DNA of 64,000 nt from Aurantibacter crassamenti (GTDB lineage: Bacteria; Bacteroidota; Bacteroidia; Flavobacteriales; Flavobacteriaceae), in NCBI RefSeq assembly GCF_016811105.1, contig NZ_JAFBGM010000001.1:823031-887030 (forward strand). The letters run 5' to 3'. Positions 45,511 to 54,303 of this stretch are shown here, in pieces; the first letter of the stretch is position 1; each line of letters opens with the position of its first letter. The notes beneath the pieces were generated by a model. It was not told the DNA's origin, made no database searches, and saw only the letters and a list, made by a program, of their open reading frames with translations. A program made the translations under genes and the position numbers.

Positions 45511-48500
45511 ATGAAAACCTTTATCAAAATTTTTCAATGTCTGTTTATGACACTTTTTTGTTGTCATTTTGAAGCTTATTCACAACGTTCAAGCACTCTT
45601 TTTACCCTTCTTGAAAGTGAACAGACCAAAATTGATTTTGAAAACACCATTGTTGATTCTAAGGAACATAATATTCTTATCTATTCTAATTTTTATGGTG
45701 GTGCCGGTGTGGGCGTTGCCGATGTAAATAATGATGGTTTATTGGATATTTTTTTTACAGGAAATCAGGTAGCCGATCGACTATACCTAAATGAAGGGGG
45801 GCTAAAATTTAGGGACATAACCAAAGACGCAGGAATTACAAACAATAATGGTTGGTCATCTGGTGTGGCTTTGGCAGATATCAATAATGATGGACTAATA
45901 GATATTTACGTTTGTAGAGAGTTATACGATAACAGACCAGATCTTCGAAAAAACAAGTTATATATAAATATAGGTGTTAATAAAAATGGTGTTCCAGTAT
46001 TTCAAGAAAGTGCTGAAAAATATGGTTTAGACGATAATCAACGCACTAGACATGCTTCATTTCTCGACTATGATAAAGATGGCGACTTAGATTTGTTTGT
46101 TCTTAATCAACCCCCCAACCCAGGCAATTTTTCTGAATTATATGGTACAAAACCTGGTCCAGAATATTCTCCAAAACTATATCAGAACAACGGTAACAAT
46201 TTTGTTGATGTTACTGTAAAAGCTGGTTTGCTAAAAGGAGGCTACCCCAATAGTTTGTCGGTTAGTGATTTGAATAATGATGGGTGGCCTGATATATATG
46301 TAGCCAATGATTTTGAAGCTCCTGATTTTTTATATCTGAATAATGGTGATGGCACATTTAGTGATATTATGAAAAACTCAATGCGACACATTTCATATTT
46401 TAGTATGGGCGTTGACGCATCTGATATTAATAACGATGGGTGGCAAGACATTATGGTTTTAGATATGGTGGCTGAAGATAATTTTAGACTTAAAGCTAAT
46501 ATGAGCGGAATGGATCCTAAAGCTTTTTGGAATGTTGTAGAAAATGGAGGTCACTTCCAATATATGTATAACACTTTGCAGTTAAATCAAAGCAAATTAA
46601 ACGAAGTGCCCTTCTTTAGTGACATTGCGCAATTAAGTGGAGTTTCTAGTACAGATTGGAGTTGGTCAAATTTAATTGCTGATTTTGACAATGATGGTTT
46701 TAAAGATATTCATGTCACCAATGGTCTGCTTAGAGATATTAGAAACACCGATGCCGACTCAAAATTTTCAAAACATATTCAAGATGTTTCTTATAAGTGG
46801 GTAGAAGAACACCCCAATGCGGGCGAAGTAAGCATCTGGGATATTCTTGATCTAGAAGATGCCCTTAAAATAGTGCCTTCTCAAAAACTTTCAAATTATG
46901 CCTTTAAAAACAACGGCAATCTTAAGTTTAGTAAAATCACAGAAGAATGGGGTTTGAACCAAAAAACTTTTTCAAATGGATCAGCTTACGCTGATTTAGA
47001 TAATGATGGTGATCTTGATTTAGTGATTAACAATGTGAATGAAAAAGCATTTGTGTACCGTAATAATAGTTCTGAAATTAATAAATCAAAATTTCTTAGG
47101 GTAAAACTAACTGATGCTTCAGAACATAAACCTGTTTTTGGCTCTAAAGTGGAAATTAAGATTAAAGGAGCTTCACAGTGGTATGAATTCACAAATGTTA
47201 GAGGCATGTACTCAACTAGCGAAAATTATGCTCATTTCGGATTGGGTAATGCTAATCAAATAGATTCGCTTACCGTCTTTTGGCCGAATGGAAAAACATC
47301 TCTTAAGACAAATGTAAGTGCGAATCAATTAATCACATTAGATTATGGCAGCGCAAAAGATAATTATGTTTCTGACTCTTTTAACCAACCTTTATTTGAA
47401 AAAAGTTCGCTTTTGAGTTATGAACATGTCGAAAATTACTTTGATGATTTTTCAAAACAAGTGCTTTTACCTCATAAAATGTCTCAATTTGGTCCTGCGA
47501 TAGCAGTTGCAGACGTTAACGGTGATAATTTAGATGATTTTTATTTTGGTGGAGCTACTGGAACCCCAGGACAATTAGTTATACAAGATTCATCAGGAGC
47601 CTTTCAAGTAAAATCACAAATCGCTTTTGAAAACGATACTTGGGCTGAAGACATTGATGCCGCATTTTTTGATTTTGACGGTGATGGAGATTTAGATTTA
47701 TATGTTGTTAGTGGCGGTAATAAATGGAGTAAAAATGCCAACGAATATCTAGATCGTTTATATCTGAATGACGGTCATGGTTCTTTCAAACCCACTGAAA
47801 AACCAATTGGAATTAGAGAAAGCGGTTCTTGTGTGCGGCCTTTCGATTATGATAATGATGGCGATGTTGATTTGTTTATTGGTGGAAGGCATGTACCATG
47901 GAACTATCCTGAACCAACCAGCAGTAGGATTTTAGAAAACAAAAATGGAACTTTTGTAGATGTAACTAAAGCGATAGCCAAAGACCTATTAGATATTGGT
48001 ATGGTAACTGATGCCACCTGGGCTGACTTTGATGGCGATTCAAAAACCGATTTAGTGTTGGTTGGTGAATGGATGCCTTTAACTTTTATTCAATTTAATG
48101 GTAAAACATTTGAAAAAATTAATAAAAAGTCAAGTATTCCAAATTCTGAAGGGTGGTGGTATAGTATTGCGGCTAGTGATATTGATGATGATGGTGATAC
48201 CGATTTTGTTGTAGGAAACTTAGGTTTGAACTATAAATATCAAACCAACAGCAAAGAGCCATTTGAAGTTTTTTACAATGATTTTGATGGTAATGGTAGT
48301 AAAGACATTGTATTAAGTTATTATAATTTTGGCGAACGTTTTCCATTACGTGGCAGGTCTTGTTCTGCGCAACAAATTCCAGAACTTAAAAGCACCTTTC
48401 CCTCCTATACACAATTTGCATCCGCAAATTTAGATGATGTCTACGGGTTAGATAATTTAAGTCCTGCGTTACATTATAAAGCAAATACTTTTGCAAGTGC

Positions 48501-48858
48501 TTTTCTTGAAAATTTAGGAGAAGGTAATTTTAAGATGACGCCTTTGCCAAATGAAGCACAACTATCTTCGATAAACGATATTATTATAGACGATTTTGAT
48601 GGTGATAATAATAAAGATATCCTGATTGCTGGCAATTTATATGTTTCAGAAATTGAAACCACAAGAAACGATGCTAGTGCTGGTTTGTTGTTGTTAGGTA
48701 ATGGTAAAAACGAATTTAAACCAATTGCTGGTCGAAACAGTGGGTTCTATATGCCTTACGATGTAAAGAAGCTTGTTAAAATAAAATCAGGTGCAAACAA
48801 ACATGTACTTGGTGCGGTAAATAATGGTCCGCTTCAATCATTTAAACTCATACGTTAA
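45511..48858 (+). CDS. CRTAC1-type FG-GAP/VCBS repeat protein with ASPIC/UnbV domain
   Basis: 1115 residues with a signal peptide ending near EAYSQ (25). Two propeller-like sets of D-x-N-x-D-G repeats: first about 55-510 (GVADVNNDGLLDIFFTG, LADINNDGLIDIYVCRE, ASDINNDGWQDIMVLD, YADLDNDGDLDLVINN), then an ASPIC/UnbV domain about 530-620 (GSKVEIKIKGASQWYE, YAHFGLGN), then a second set about 660-1080 (VADVNGDNLDDFYFGG, DFDGDGDLDLYVVSG, DIDDDGDTDFVVGN). Proteins of this type commonly accompany SusC/SusD pairs in Bacteroidota and may bind glycan at the surface; no enzymatic role is established. Start of an operon with GH5. Confidence 0.9.
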   Translation: MKTFIKIFQCLFMTLFCCHFEAYSQRSSTLFTLLESEQTKIDFENTIVDSKEHNILIYSNFYGGAGVGVADVNNDGLLDIFFTGNQVADRLYLNEGGLKFRDITKDAGITNNNGWSSGVALADINNDGLIDIYVCRELYDNRPDLRKNKLYINIGVNKNGVPVFQESAEKYGLDDNQRTRHASFLDYDKDGDLDLFVLNQPPNPGNFSELYGTKPGPEYSPKLYQNNGNNFVDVTVKAGLLKGGYPNSLSVSDLNNDGWPDIYVANDFEAPDFLYLNNGDGTFSDIMKNSMRHISYFSMGVDASDINNDGWQDIMVLDMVAEDNFRLKANMSGMDPKAFWNVVENGGHFQYMYNTLQLNQSKLNEVPFFSDIAQLSGVSSTDWSWSNLIADFDNDGFKDIHVTNGLLRDIRNTDADSKFSKHIQDVSYKWVEEHPNAGEVSIWDILDLEDALKIVPSQKLSNYAFKNNGNLKFSKITEEWGLNQKTFSNGSAYADLDNDGDLDLVINNVNEKAFVYRNNSSEINKSKFLRVKLTDASEHKPVFGSKVEIKIKGASQWYEFTNVRGMYSTSENYAHFGLGNANQIDSLTVFWPNGKTSLKTNVSANQLITLDYGSAKDNYVSDSFNQPLFEKSSLLSYEHVENYFDDFSKQVLLPHKMSQFGPAIAVADVNGDNLDDFYFGGATGTPGQLVIQDSSGAFQVKSQIAFENDTWAEDIDAAFFDFDGDGDLDLYVVSGGNKWSKNANEYLDRLYLNDGHGSFKPTEKPIGIRESGSCVRPFDYDNDGDVDLFIGGRHVPWNYPEPTSSRILENKNGTFVDVTKAIAKDLLDIGMVTDATWADFDGDSKTDLVLVGEWMPLTFIQFNGKTFEKINKKSSIPNSEGWWYSIAASDIDDDGDTDFVVGNLGLNYKYQTNSKEPFEVFYNDFDGNGSKDIVLSYYNFGERFPLRGRSCSAQQIPELKSTFPSYTQFASANLDDVYGLDNLSPALHYKANTFASAFLENLGEGNFKMTPLPNEAQLSSINDIIIDDFDGDNNKDILIAGNLYVSEIETTRNDASAGLLLLGNGKNEFKPIAGRNSGFYMPYDVKKLVKIKSGANKHVLGAVNNGPLQSFKLIR

Positions 48859-48868
48859 GAAATAAAAA

Positions 48869-50023
48869 ATGAATGAGCCGTCTTCTATTAACCGTCGAGA
48901 ATTTGTTAAAAAGTCTAGCCTTGCCGCAGGCGGAGTTTTAGTTTCACCTAATATTTCGTTATTAAATACTGCTTTACCAAAGAACAAATTACCGCGTTGG
49001 AAGGGCTTTAATTTTTTAAACTTTTTTTCGCCAGACCCAACAAATAATAGGGCCTTTGATGAAGAGTATTTTAAATGGATGGCTGATTGGGGTTTTGATT
49101 TTGTACGTCTGCCAATGGCTTATCCTCATTATTTAAAATTTGACAGAAGCAAGGATATTACTCCAAAAGAAATAAGAAAGATTGACCGAAAAGCAACTGA
49201 TCGAATTGAAAACGTGGTTCACTTAGCACATAAACACGGACTTCATGTTAGTCTAAATTTACATAGGGCACCTGGTTTTTGTGTTAATGCAGGTTTCAAT
49301 GAGCCCTACAATTTATGGACAGATGAGGAAGCGCTTGATGATTTTTGTTATCACTGGAAATTCTGGGCGAAACGATTTAAAAATGTTTCAAATGAAAAAA
49401 TAAGTTTTGACCTATTAAATGAGCCATGTGTTAGAGAAGATATGAATGACCAGTTCTCTAAACGCTCGGCAATTCCAGGAGAACTTTATAGAAAATTAGC
49501 ACTGGCAGCTTCAAAAGCCATAAGAAAGGCAAACCCTAATCACCTCATTATTGCAGATGGCAATAATATTGGCAGTGAAGTAATACCTGAAATTACAGAT
49601 TTAAATATTGGCCAAAGCTGTAGGGGGTATAACCCAGGTATCATTTCTCATTACAAAGCGCCATGGGTTTTTAAAGATTCAACCAATTTGCCAACCCCTT
49701 TATGGCCCGGACAAGTAGGCGATCAATATTTAAGTGTTGCTATGCTTGAAGAAATGTATAAACCATGGGTAGATTTAATAAAACAAGGTGTTGGCGTTCA
49801 TTGCGGTGAATGCGGATGTTATAATAAAACCCCGCATCATGTATTTTTAGCATGGTTTGAAGATTTGCTAAGAACACTTAAAAGCTATGAAATTGGTTTT
49901 GCCTTATGGGAATTTGATGGAACATTCGGAATTTTAAACTCCGGTAGAGAGGACGTTGACTATGAAGATTGGTATGGTCACAAATTAGATAGAAAGCTAT
50001 TAAGCTTGTTAATGAAATATTAA
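48869..50023 (+). CDS. glycoside hydrolase family 5 (cellulase-fold) with twin-arginine-like signal
   Basis: 384 residues, 10 bp after the CRTAC1 gene. The N-terminus has NRREFVKKSS followed by a hydrophobic stretch (16-35), a Tat-type signal. TIM-barrel GH5 landmarks: FDFVRLPMAYP, HVSLNLHRAPGF, acid/base E185 (DLLNEPC), and nucleophile E314 (HCGECGC), with a final ALWEFDGTFG. Retaining endo- or exo-beta-glucanase/mannanase activity is expected. Tat export implies cofactor-bound or prefolded secretion, uncommon for GH5. Codon use and operon position tie it to the susCD locus. Confidence 0.9.
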   Translation: MNEPSSINRREFVKKSSLAAGGVLVSPNISLLNTALPKNKLPRWKGFNFLNFFSPDPTNNRAFDEEYFKWMADWGFDFVRLPMAYPHYLKFDRSKDITPKEIRKIDRKATDRIENVVHLAHKHGLHVSLNLHRAPGFCVNAGFNEPYNLWTDEEALDDFCYHWKFWAKRFKNVSNEKISFDLLNEPCVREDMNDQFSKRSAIPGELYRKLALAASKAIRKANPNHLIIADGNNIGSEVIPEITDLNIGQSCRGYNPGIISHYKAPWVFKDSTNLPTPLWPGQVGDQYLSVAMLEEMYKPWVDLIKQGVGVHCGECGCYNKTPHHVFLAWFEDLLRTLKSYEIGFALWEFDGTFGILNSGREDVDYEDWYGHKLDRKLLSLLMKY

Positions 50024-50050
50024 GTGAACATTTCATATTCTATAAACATA

Positions 50051-50290
50051 AAAAAAGCCTAGTTTCTTTTTTCGATTTTTTTTTGCCCTTTTTACAAGCT
50101 AAAATCAATTAAATGGAAGGTTATCATGCTATTGAATTCTTAAAAAAAAGCCTGGTTTAATTCTAGAATTTTTTTTTCACTTTTTAAGAATAAAACCAAC
50201 TAATGGAGAAAATCTAGTTTATAAATTTAATTCGTATAAATAAAGCCGTGGTTTAATAATTAGCGGCGAAGCCGCGTTTTTTTTCAAATT
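50051..50290 (+). repeat. degenerate tandem repeat, three units of ~94 bp
   Basis: Three units are spaced 93-95 bp, beginning with an A-run then GCC(T)RGTTT at 50057, 50150 and 50245. Units 1 and 2 share an 8-9 T run, CTTTTT, a CAA(C/T)TAA(A)TGG-like segment and A-rich spacers; unit 3 keeps the start and T-run but has a GCGGCGAAGCCGC hairpin in place of the middle. The 465-bp gap (50024-50488) between the two GH5 genes holds nothing else obvious. Related element at 53211-53268. Confidence 0.6.
50263..50284 (+). terminator. intrinsic terminator with GCGAAGC hairpin
   Basis: GCGGC (50263-50267), GAA loop, GCCGC (50271-50275), then a run of eight T (50277-50284). The short d(GCGAAGC) core is known to be exceptionally stable as a mini-hairpin. 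It would end transcription of the CRTAC1-GH5 operon. Confidence 0.75.
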
Positions 50291-50488
50291 AACAAACTTA
50301 TAGGTTTGTTCTTTATTGCCATTTTAGTCAACTCAACCCAAAGCTTACATTTCAACCAAAAAAGTCCCCTTTAAAAGTATTTTGGCCACCTAAACCCCGA
50401 TAAAACAAAAATGTTTTAGACTTAGCAGTCTTTTTCTCCTAAAAAGCACTTAAATGAATTTGTGTAACTTTAAGTTAAAATCCCCATT

Positions 50489-52159
50489 ATGAAAAAGCTT
50501 ATTTTATCCGCTTTTCTTCTATTTTTTTTGATTTTATCATGTAAAAATGACGATGCTACCGTACCAAATAATCCTCCTCAAAATCAAGAAGAAGAAGAAG
50601 AAAAGGAAAATGAAGAAACAGTTGAAAATAATTTAATTCAACTAGACGGCAGACATTTGGTTGATGCTGATAAAAATCCAATCTATTTACAAGGGGTGGC
50701 TTTCAATAATTTTATATGGAACAATGCTCCCGTTCCGGAAGAACATCATACCGAAATTGATTTTCAACGGGTAAATGAAATGGGAATGAACACTATTCGG
50801 TTTTATATGAATTATAGCTTTTTTGAAGATGATTCTAATCCGTATACATATAAACAAAGTGGCTGGGATTGGATAGATCAAAATATTTCTTGGGCAAAAA
50901 AACATGGCATTTACCTCATACTTAATATGCATGCGCCACAAGGTGGTTATCAATCGCAAGGTGAGGGTGACGCGCTTTGGGATGATGTAGAAAATCAAAA
51001 TCGACTTTCGGCATTATGGGTTGAAATAGCCGAGCGCTATAAAGACGAGGTGCAAATTGCAGGGTTTGGACCAGTAAATGAACCCGTACCAAGTCAATCA
51101 ATGCAACAATGGAGTAGTTTGGCGCAACGGTTAATTAATGACATTCGAACTGTAAATCAAAATCATTTAATTTTTATTGAACAAGCAATTTACGTACAAG
51201 GGAATTATACTAAGGATGAGAATTTTAATTTTCCGGATGTCTCAGGAGAAAATATTATCTATGAATTTCATGGTTATGAACCTTATTTATATTCACACCA
51301 ATTATTAGAATTTGCAGAGCTTGGTGATGGGGGTAAATACCCAGATGAAGATATAATAGAAGTTGATAACGCTGAATGGTATACGGCAACTTTTGACAAC
51401 CCTAGTCTACCGGAAGGCAATACAGATTGGACGTTTTTTGAAGGAATAAAGTATGTTGTAAATGATACTTTAATAAAATTAGCTGCACCGTCATTAGTTG
51501 CTGCTGAAGTTAACGGTACAGTATATTTTGATGATATTGTAATTAAAGAGTTTGATGCTGACGGAAATTTTGTGCGTAACATAAATCAACTAAATCTAAA
51601 CAGTTTAGAGGGTTGGTCTTTTTGGAGTCAAAATAACACAGGAAATAATGGTCTATCAACCACTGAAGGCCATGTTGATAATAGTAGTCTCTTTATAAGT
51701 GGTGTTACAAGTGATAGTAACATGAGTAATTTCAAAATTCAATTTCAAGTTAATCAAGGCTTTTCTTATCAAATTAGCGGATGGATGAAAGGCGAAAATG
51801 TTGCAAATGCCAATGGAGGTAAAATTCGTTTAGATTTTTACAAAACCAATGGTCAAATATTGTTAAGAAATAAGGCTTTTTTAGACGATTTTTTAGGTAA
51901 AATTTCTGCTTGGGCTGAATCTAAAAATTCAGTTTTATATATGGGTGAATTTGGTGCTGGTACACCTTGTTTTCAAAACGATAAAGGTGGTTTAATTTGG
52001 GTATCAGACATGTATGACCTATTAAAAAAGTATAATATTCATTTTACATATCACGCATATCATGAAGACGCTTTTGGCTTATATCTTGGTGGTGGATTAC
52101 CCGATCCTAACAATGTAAATCAACCATTAATTGATTGGTTTACAAACAACTTAAATTAA
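50489..52159 (+). CDS. GH5-like glycanase lipoprotein with a carbohydrate-binding-like insert
   Basis: 556 residues; lipobox LILSC (C18) then an Asn/Glu-rich linker (19-47). The catalytic TIM barrel starts at QLDGRHLVDADKNPIYLQGV, with acid/base E198 (GPVNEP) and nucleophile E487 (LYMGEFG). Between them, about residues 296-462, lies a beta-rich insertion (WYTATFDNPSLPEGNTDWTF, TVYFDDIVIKEFD, GWSFWSQ, QISGWMKGENV) of the CBM4/CBM-like jelly-roll type, inserted within the barrel. It should be surface-anchored and cleave beta-glycans. The H in FHGYEPYL (261-268) supports GH5. It lies 465 bp after the first GH5 gene and may have its own promoter. Confidence 0.88.
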   Translation: MKKLILSAFLLFFLILSCKNDDATVPNNPPQNQEEEEEKENEETVENNLIQLDGRHLVDADKNPIYLQGVAFNNFIWNNAPVPEEHHTEIDFQRVNEMGMNTIRFYMNYSFFEDDSNPYTYKQSGWDWIDQNISWAKKHGIYLILNMHAPQGGYQSQGEGDALWDDVENQNRLSALWVEIAERYKDEVQIAGFGPVNEPVPSQSMQQWSSLAQRLINDIRTVNQNHLIFIEQAIYVQGNYTKDENFNFPDVSGENIIYEFHGYEPYLYSHQLLEFAELGDGGKYPDEDIIEVDNAEWYTATFDNPSLPEGNTDWTFFEGIKYVVNDTLIKLAAPSLVAAEVNGTVYFDDIVIKEFDADGNFVRNINQLNLNSLEGWSFWSQNNTGNNGLSTTEGHVDNSSLFISGVTSDSNMSNFKIQFQVNQGFSYQISGWMKGENVANANGGKIRLDFYKTNGQILLRNKAFLDDFLGKISAWAESKNSVLYMGEFGAGTPCFQNDKGGLIWVSDMYDLLKKYNIHFTYHAYHEDAFGLYLGGGLPDPNNVNQPLIDWFTNNLN

Positions 52160-52265
52160 AATTTTATTAAAATCACGAATTAACTTTTTTAACATAATAA
52201 TCATAAAGCCTTGTTAATCAACGCTTATAATTTGTTTTTGACCACTATTTTTTTATCTTAAGGAA

Positions 52266-52640
52266 ATGACAAAAACAGAAAAGAAAGAAAATAAAGCGTT
52301 TATTGAAAAGTCGATTATTCACCTAGAAGCAACTGGTTTTGAAAATATTAAAGCAGATGTTGAGGGATACGATATTCCTAAATCCTATTTGAGAAAAGGC
52401 AGCGACTCTAAAATTACACCAGATATTGTTGCAGAGAAAAACGGACGAAAATATTTTTTTGACCTTAGTCTTAAGTCACAAAAAACGAAGCTTTTAAAAA
52501 CAAAATGGTTGTTTTTAGATGCGTTAAGTAGATTAAAATCGCATCGTTTTCAAATTATAACAACTAGAGGGCATTATAAATTTACAGATAACATGTTATC
52601 TGACATTAATTTAACGAATAAAACTCCAATAAGAATTTAA
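52266..52640 (+). CDS. small PD-(D/E)XK-like conserved hypothetical protein
   Basis: 124 residues, cytoplasmic. After a helical N-terminus (KAFIEKSIIHLEATG) comes KITPDIVAEKNGRKYFFDLSLKSQK: P52-D53, then D66 and K70, spacing that resembles the PD-(D/E)XK nuclease core with a variant D-x-S-x-K end. The usual Glu/Asp-x-Lys is not exact. It may be a nuclease-fold protein, active or not. I do not know a named family. Lone gene, convergent with the GNAT gene through a terminator. Confidence 0.65.
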   Translation: MTKTEKKENKAFIEKSIIHLEATGFENIKADVEGYDIPKSYLRKGSDSKITPDIVAEKNGRKYFFDLSLKSQKTKLLKTKWLFLDALSRLKSHRFQIITTRGHYKFTDNMLSDINLTNKTPIRI

Positions 52641-52666
52641 ACCATTCTTTAAACAAGAACACTATT

Positions 52667-52690
52667 AAAAGGGTGCATAGCACCCTTTTT
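52667..52690. terminator. bidirectional terminator
   Basis: AAAAGGGTG (52667-52675), CATAG loop, CACCCTTTT (52681-52689): a nine-pair hairpin with T-run on both strands, shared by the two converging genes and touching the GNAT stop codon. Confidence 0.8.
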
Positions 52691-53130
52691 TATTTTTTAA
52701 TCATTGCTATATGCGGAATACCATCTTCTAAGTATTCTTCACCCTCTTGATTAAAACCTAATGAATTATAAAATTTCTTTAAATAAGATTGTGCAGAAAT
52801 ATGAATAGTCTCTTCTCTAAATTTTTCATGAATAGCTGTAATTGATGCTTTCATTATTAGTTCGCCAAAACCATATTTCCGCTGTGTTGATTTTACCAAT
52901 ACTCTACCAATACTAGCTTTATCAAAATAATCGCCTGGTTTAAATATTCTTGTATAGGCTGTTATTTGGTTATTTTTAATTCCAAATACGTGCAATGCTT
53001 TTTGGTCTTTTCCGTCTATATCTTGATAAATACAATCTTGTTCAATTACAAACACCTCTGCTCTCAATTGAAGTATTTCGTATAGTTCTTCTTTTGTAAG
53101 ATTGTCAAACGTTTTTACAAATATCTCCAT
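52690..53130 (-). CDS. GNAT family N-acetyltransferase, ElaA-like
   Basis: 146 residues. N-terminal LRAEVFVIEQDCIYQDIDGKD is the ElaA/YnaD-type signature, followed by the acetyl-CoA binding segment IGRVLVKSTQRKYGFGELIM with an imperfect R/Q-x-x-G-x-G/A loop, and HISAQSYLKKFYNSLGF. Length fits the family. Substrate unknown. Follows rpiB on the same strand with 160 bp between. Confidence 0.85.
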   Translation of the reverse strand: MEIFVKTFDNLTKEELYEILQLRAEVFVIEQDCIYQDIDGKDQKALHVFGIKNNQITAYTRIFKPGDYFDKASIGRVLVKSTQRKYGFGELIMKASITAIHEKFREETIHISAQSYLKKFYNSLGFNQEGEEYLEDGIPHIAMIKK

Positions 53131-53210
53131 TACTGTTCAACTGCTTATTAGTTGACTATTTCATCTCAAAAAAATAATAGTATAATTAATGTATATAAGA
53201 GCTACATCAA

Positions 53211-53268
53211 AAAAGGCCTGTAACTAAAAAAATAGGCGAAGCCGAAATTTTTTTTGCCTAAATACAGG
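53211..53268. repeat. palindromic intergenic element with alternative hairpins, related to the 50.2 kb repeat
   Basis: Between rpiB and the GNAT gene. An outer CCTGTA (53217-53222) pairs with TACAGG (53263-53268). Inside, GGC (53235-53237) pairs locally with GCC (53241-53243) around GAA, or TAGGC (53233-53237) pairs with the distal GCCTA (53256-53260). A- and T-runs allow terminator function on either strand. It shares the layout A-run, GCC, TAAnAA, GGCGAAGCCG, T8 with 50241-50284. Confidence 0.55.
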
Positions 53269-53290
53269 TTTTAAACCAAACTCAATGTAT

Positions 53291-53722
53291 TTATGAACAA
53301 GGAATTTTTTCTACTCTACGCTCATGTCTTCCACCTTCAAAATTTGTGTCGAAAAAAGTATTTACCATTTCAAGTGCCTGTGGTAAAGAAATAAATCGAG
53401 CTGGTAAACTTAAAATGTTGGCATCATTATGTTCACGTGCTAATTGTACAATCTCTTTTGTCCAACATAAAGCAGATCTCACTTTTTGATGTTTATTAGC
53501 CGTTATTGAAGCTCCATTACCACTTCCACAAATTATAATTCCAAAAGTTACTTTTTGATTTTCAACGTCATTTGCAACAGGATGTACGAAATCAGGATAA
53601 TCAACACTATCAGTGCCATCAGTACCATGATTTATAACTTCAATACCTTTGGATTTTAACAGTCCAACTATTGCTAATTTGTATTCTGTACCAGCGTGAT
53701 CGTTTCCTATTGCAACTTTCAT
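53291..53722 (-). CDS. rpiB: ribose 5-phosphate isomerase B
   Basis: 143 residues from ATG 53722, the first residue of the family signature MKVAIGNDHAG; nine extra codons upstream are non-coding. LacAB_rpiB fold with the phosphate-binding DHAG and the catalytic Cys in IIICGSGNGASITANK. Cytoplasmic, interconverts ribulose 5-phosphate and ribose 5-phosphate in the pentose phosphate pathway. Divergent from rnr over a long AT-rich gap. Confidence 0.94.
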   Translation of the reverse strand: MKVAIGNDHAGTEYKLAIVGLLKSKGIEVINHGTDGTDSVDYPDFVHPVANDVENQKVTFGIIICGSGNGASITANKHQKVRSALCWTKEIVQLAREHNDANILSLPARFISLPQALEMVNTFFDTNFEGGRHERRVEKIPCS

Positions 53723-53749
53723 GATTATATATAAAGGATTATGCCTCAA

Positions 53750-54303
53750 AGGTACAAATTGAAGCGCTACACAACAAGATTCAGTATTTTCACAACAAAT
53801 ATTTTAGAGTACACCACATGCGTTGTTTATTTGTCTGTAATAAGTACCATCAAAATTGTTGACAACATCCACATAAAAAATGACTTCTAAGTTTTGTCGT
53901 TAACATTTTTTTATGTCTACAAAAATTATCGATCGACAAGAAAATTAGTTCTACTTTTTTAACCCTTATTTATTCAATAAATATTTACGTCTGCTAACAA
54001 TGTTTACAAATATTGTTATCAAGAAAAGTTGTTGATATCAGTTATCAATATCAGTTGATAAAATATTTAATAGTTTGATAATGAACTAGAGTACAATCTG
54101 AAAAAATGTAGATAAAGTCAAAATATGTTTCATAGCAACTATTTATTAAATTAGTTATACCTATTATGAACATACCATCATCATCACCATTTTTTAAATT
54201 TAATTAAAAGAAAAAATAGAATACTTATAATAAGTGTTGATAAGATCAAACGAGAAACGATTTGGATTTATAAATCGCTATTTTCGTACAAACAAAATCA
54301 TTA
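53750..54303. other. 554-bp AT-rich divergent gap with DnaA-box-like cluster
   Basis: No gene fits here. Close matches to the 9-mer TTATC(C/A)ACA occur at 54016-54024 (TTATCAAGA), 54030-54038 (reverse, ATATCAACA), 54042-54050 (TTATCAATA), 54053-54061 (reverse, TTATCAACT), 54235-54243 (reverse, TTATCAACA exact to the variant), and 53857-53865 (reverse, TTGTCAACA). AT-rich stretches separate them. It is a candidate replication-initiation or DnaA-regulated region; promoters of rpiB and rnr must also be here. Otherwise nothing recognised. Confidence 0.35.

Noticed and set aside
50051..50290. CRISPR-like array between the GH5 genes
   Set aside because: Units are degenerate, about 94 bp apart and mostly homopolymer runs, without identical repeats, unique spacers or cas genes.
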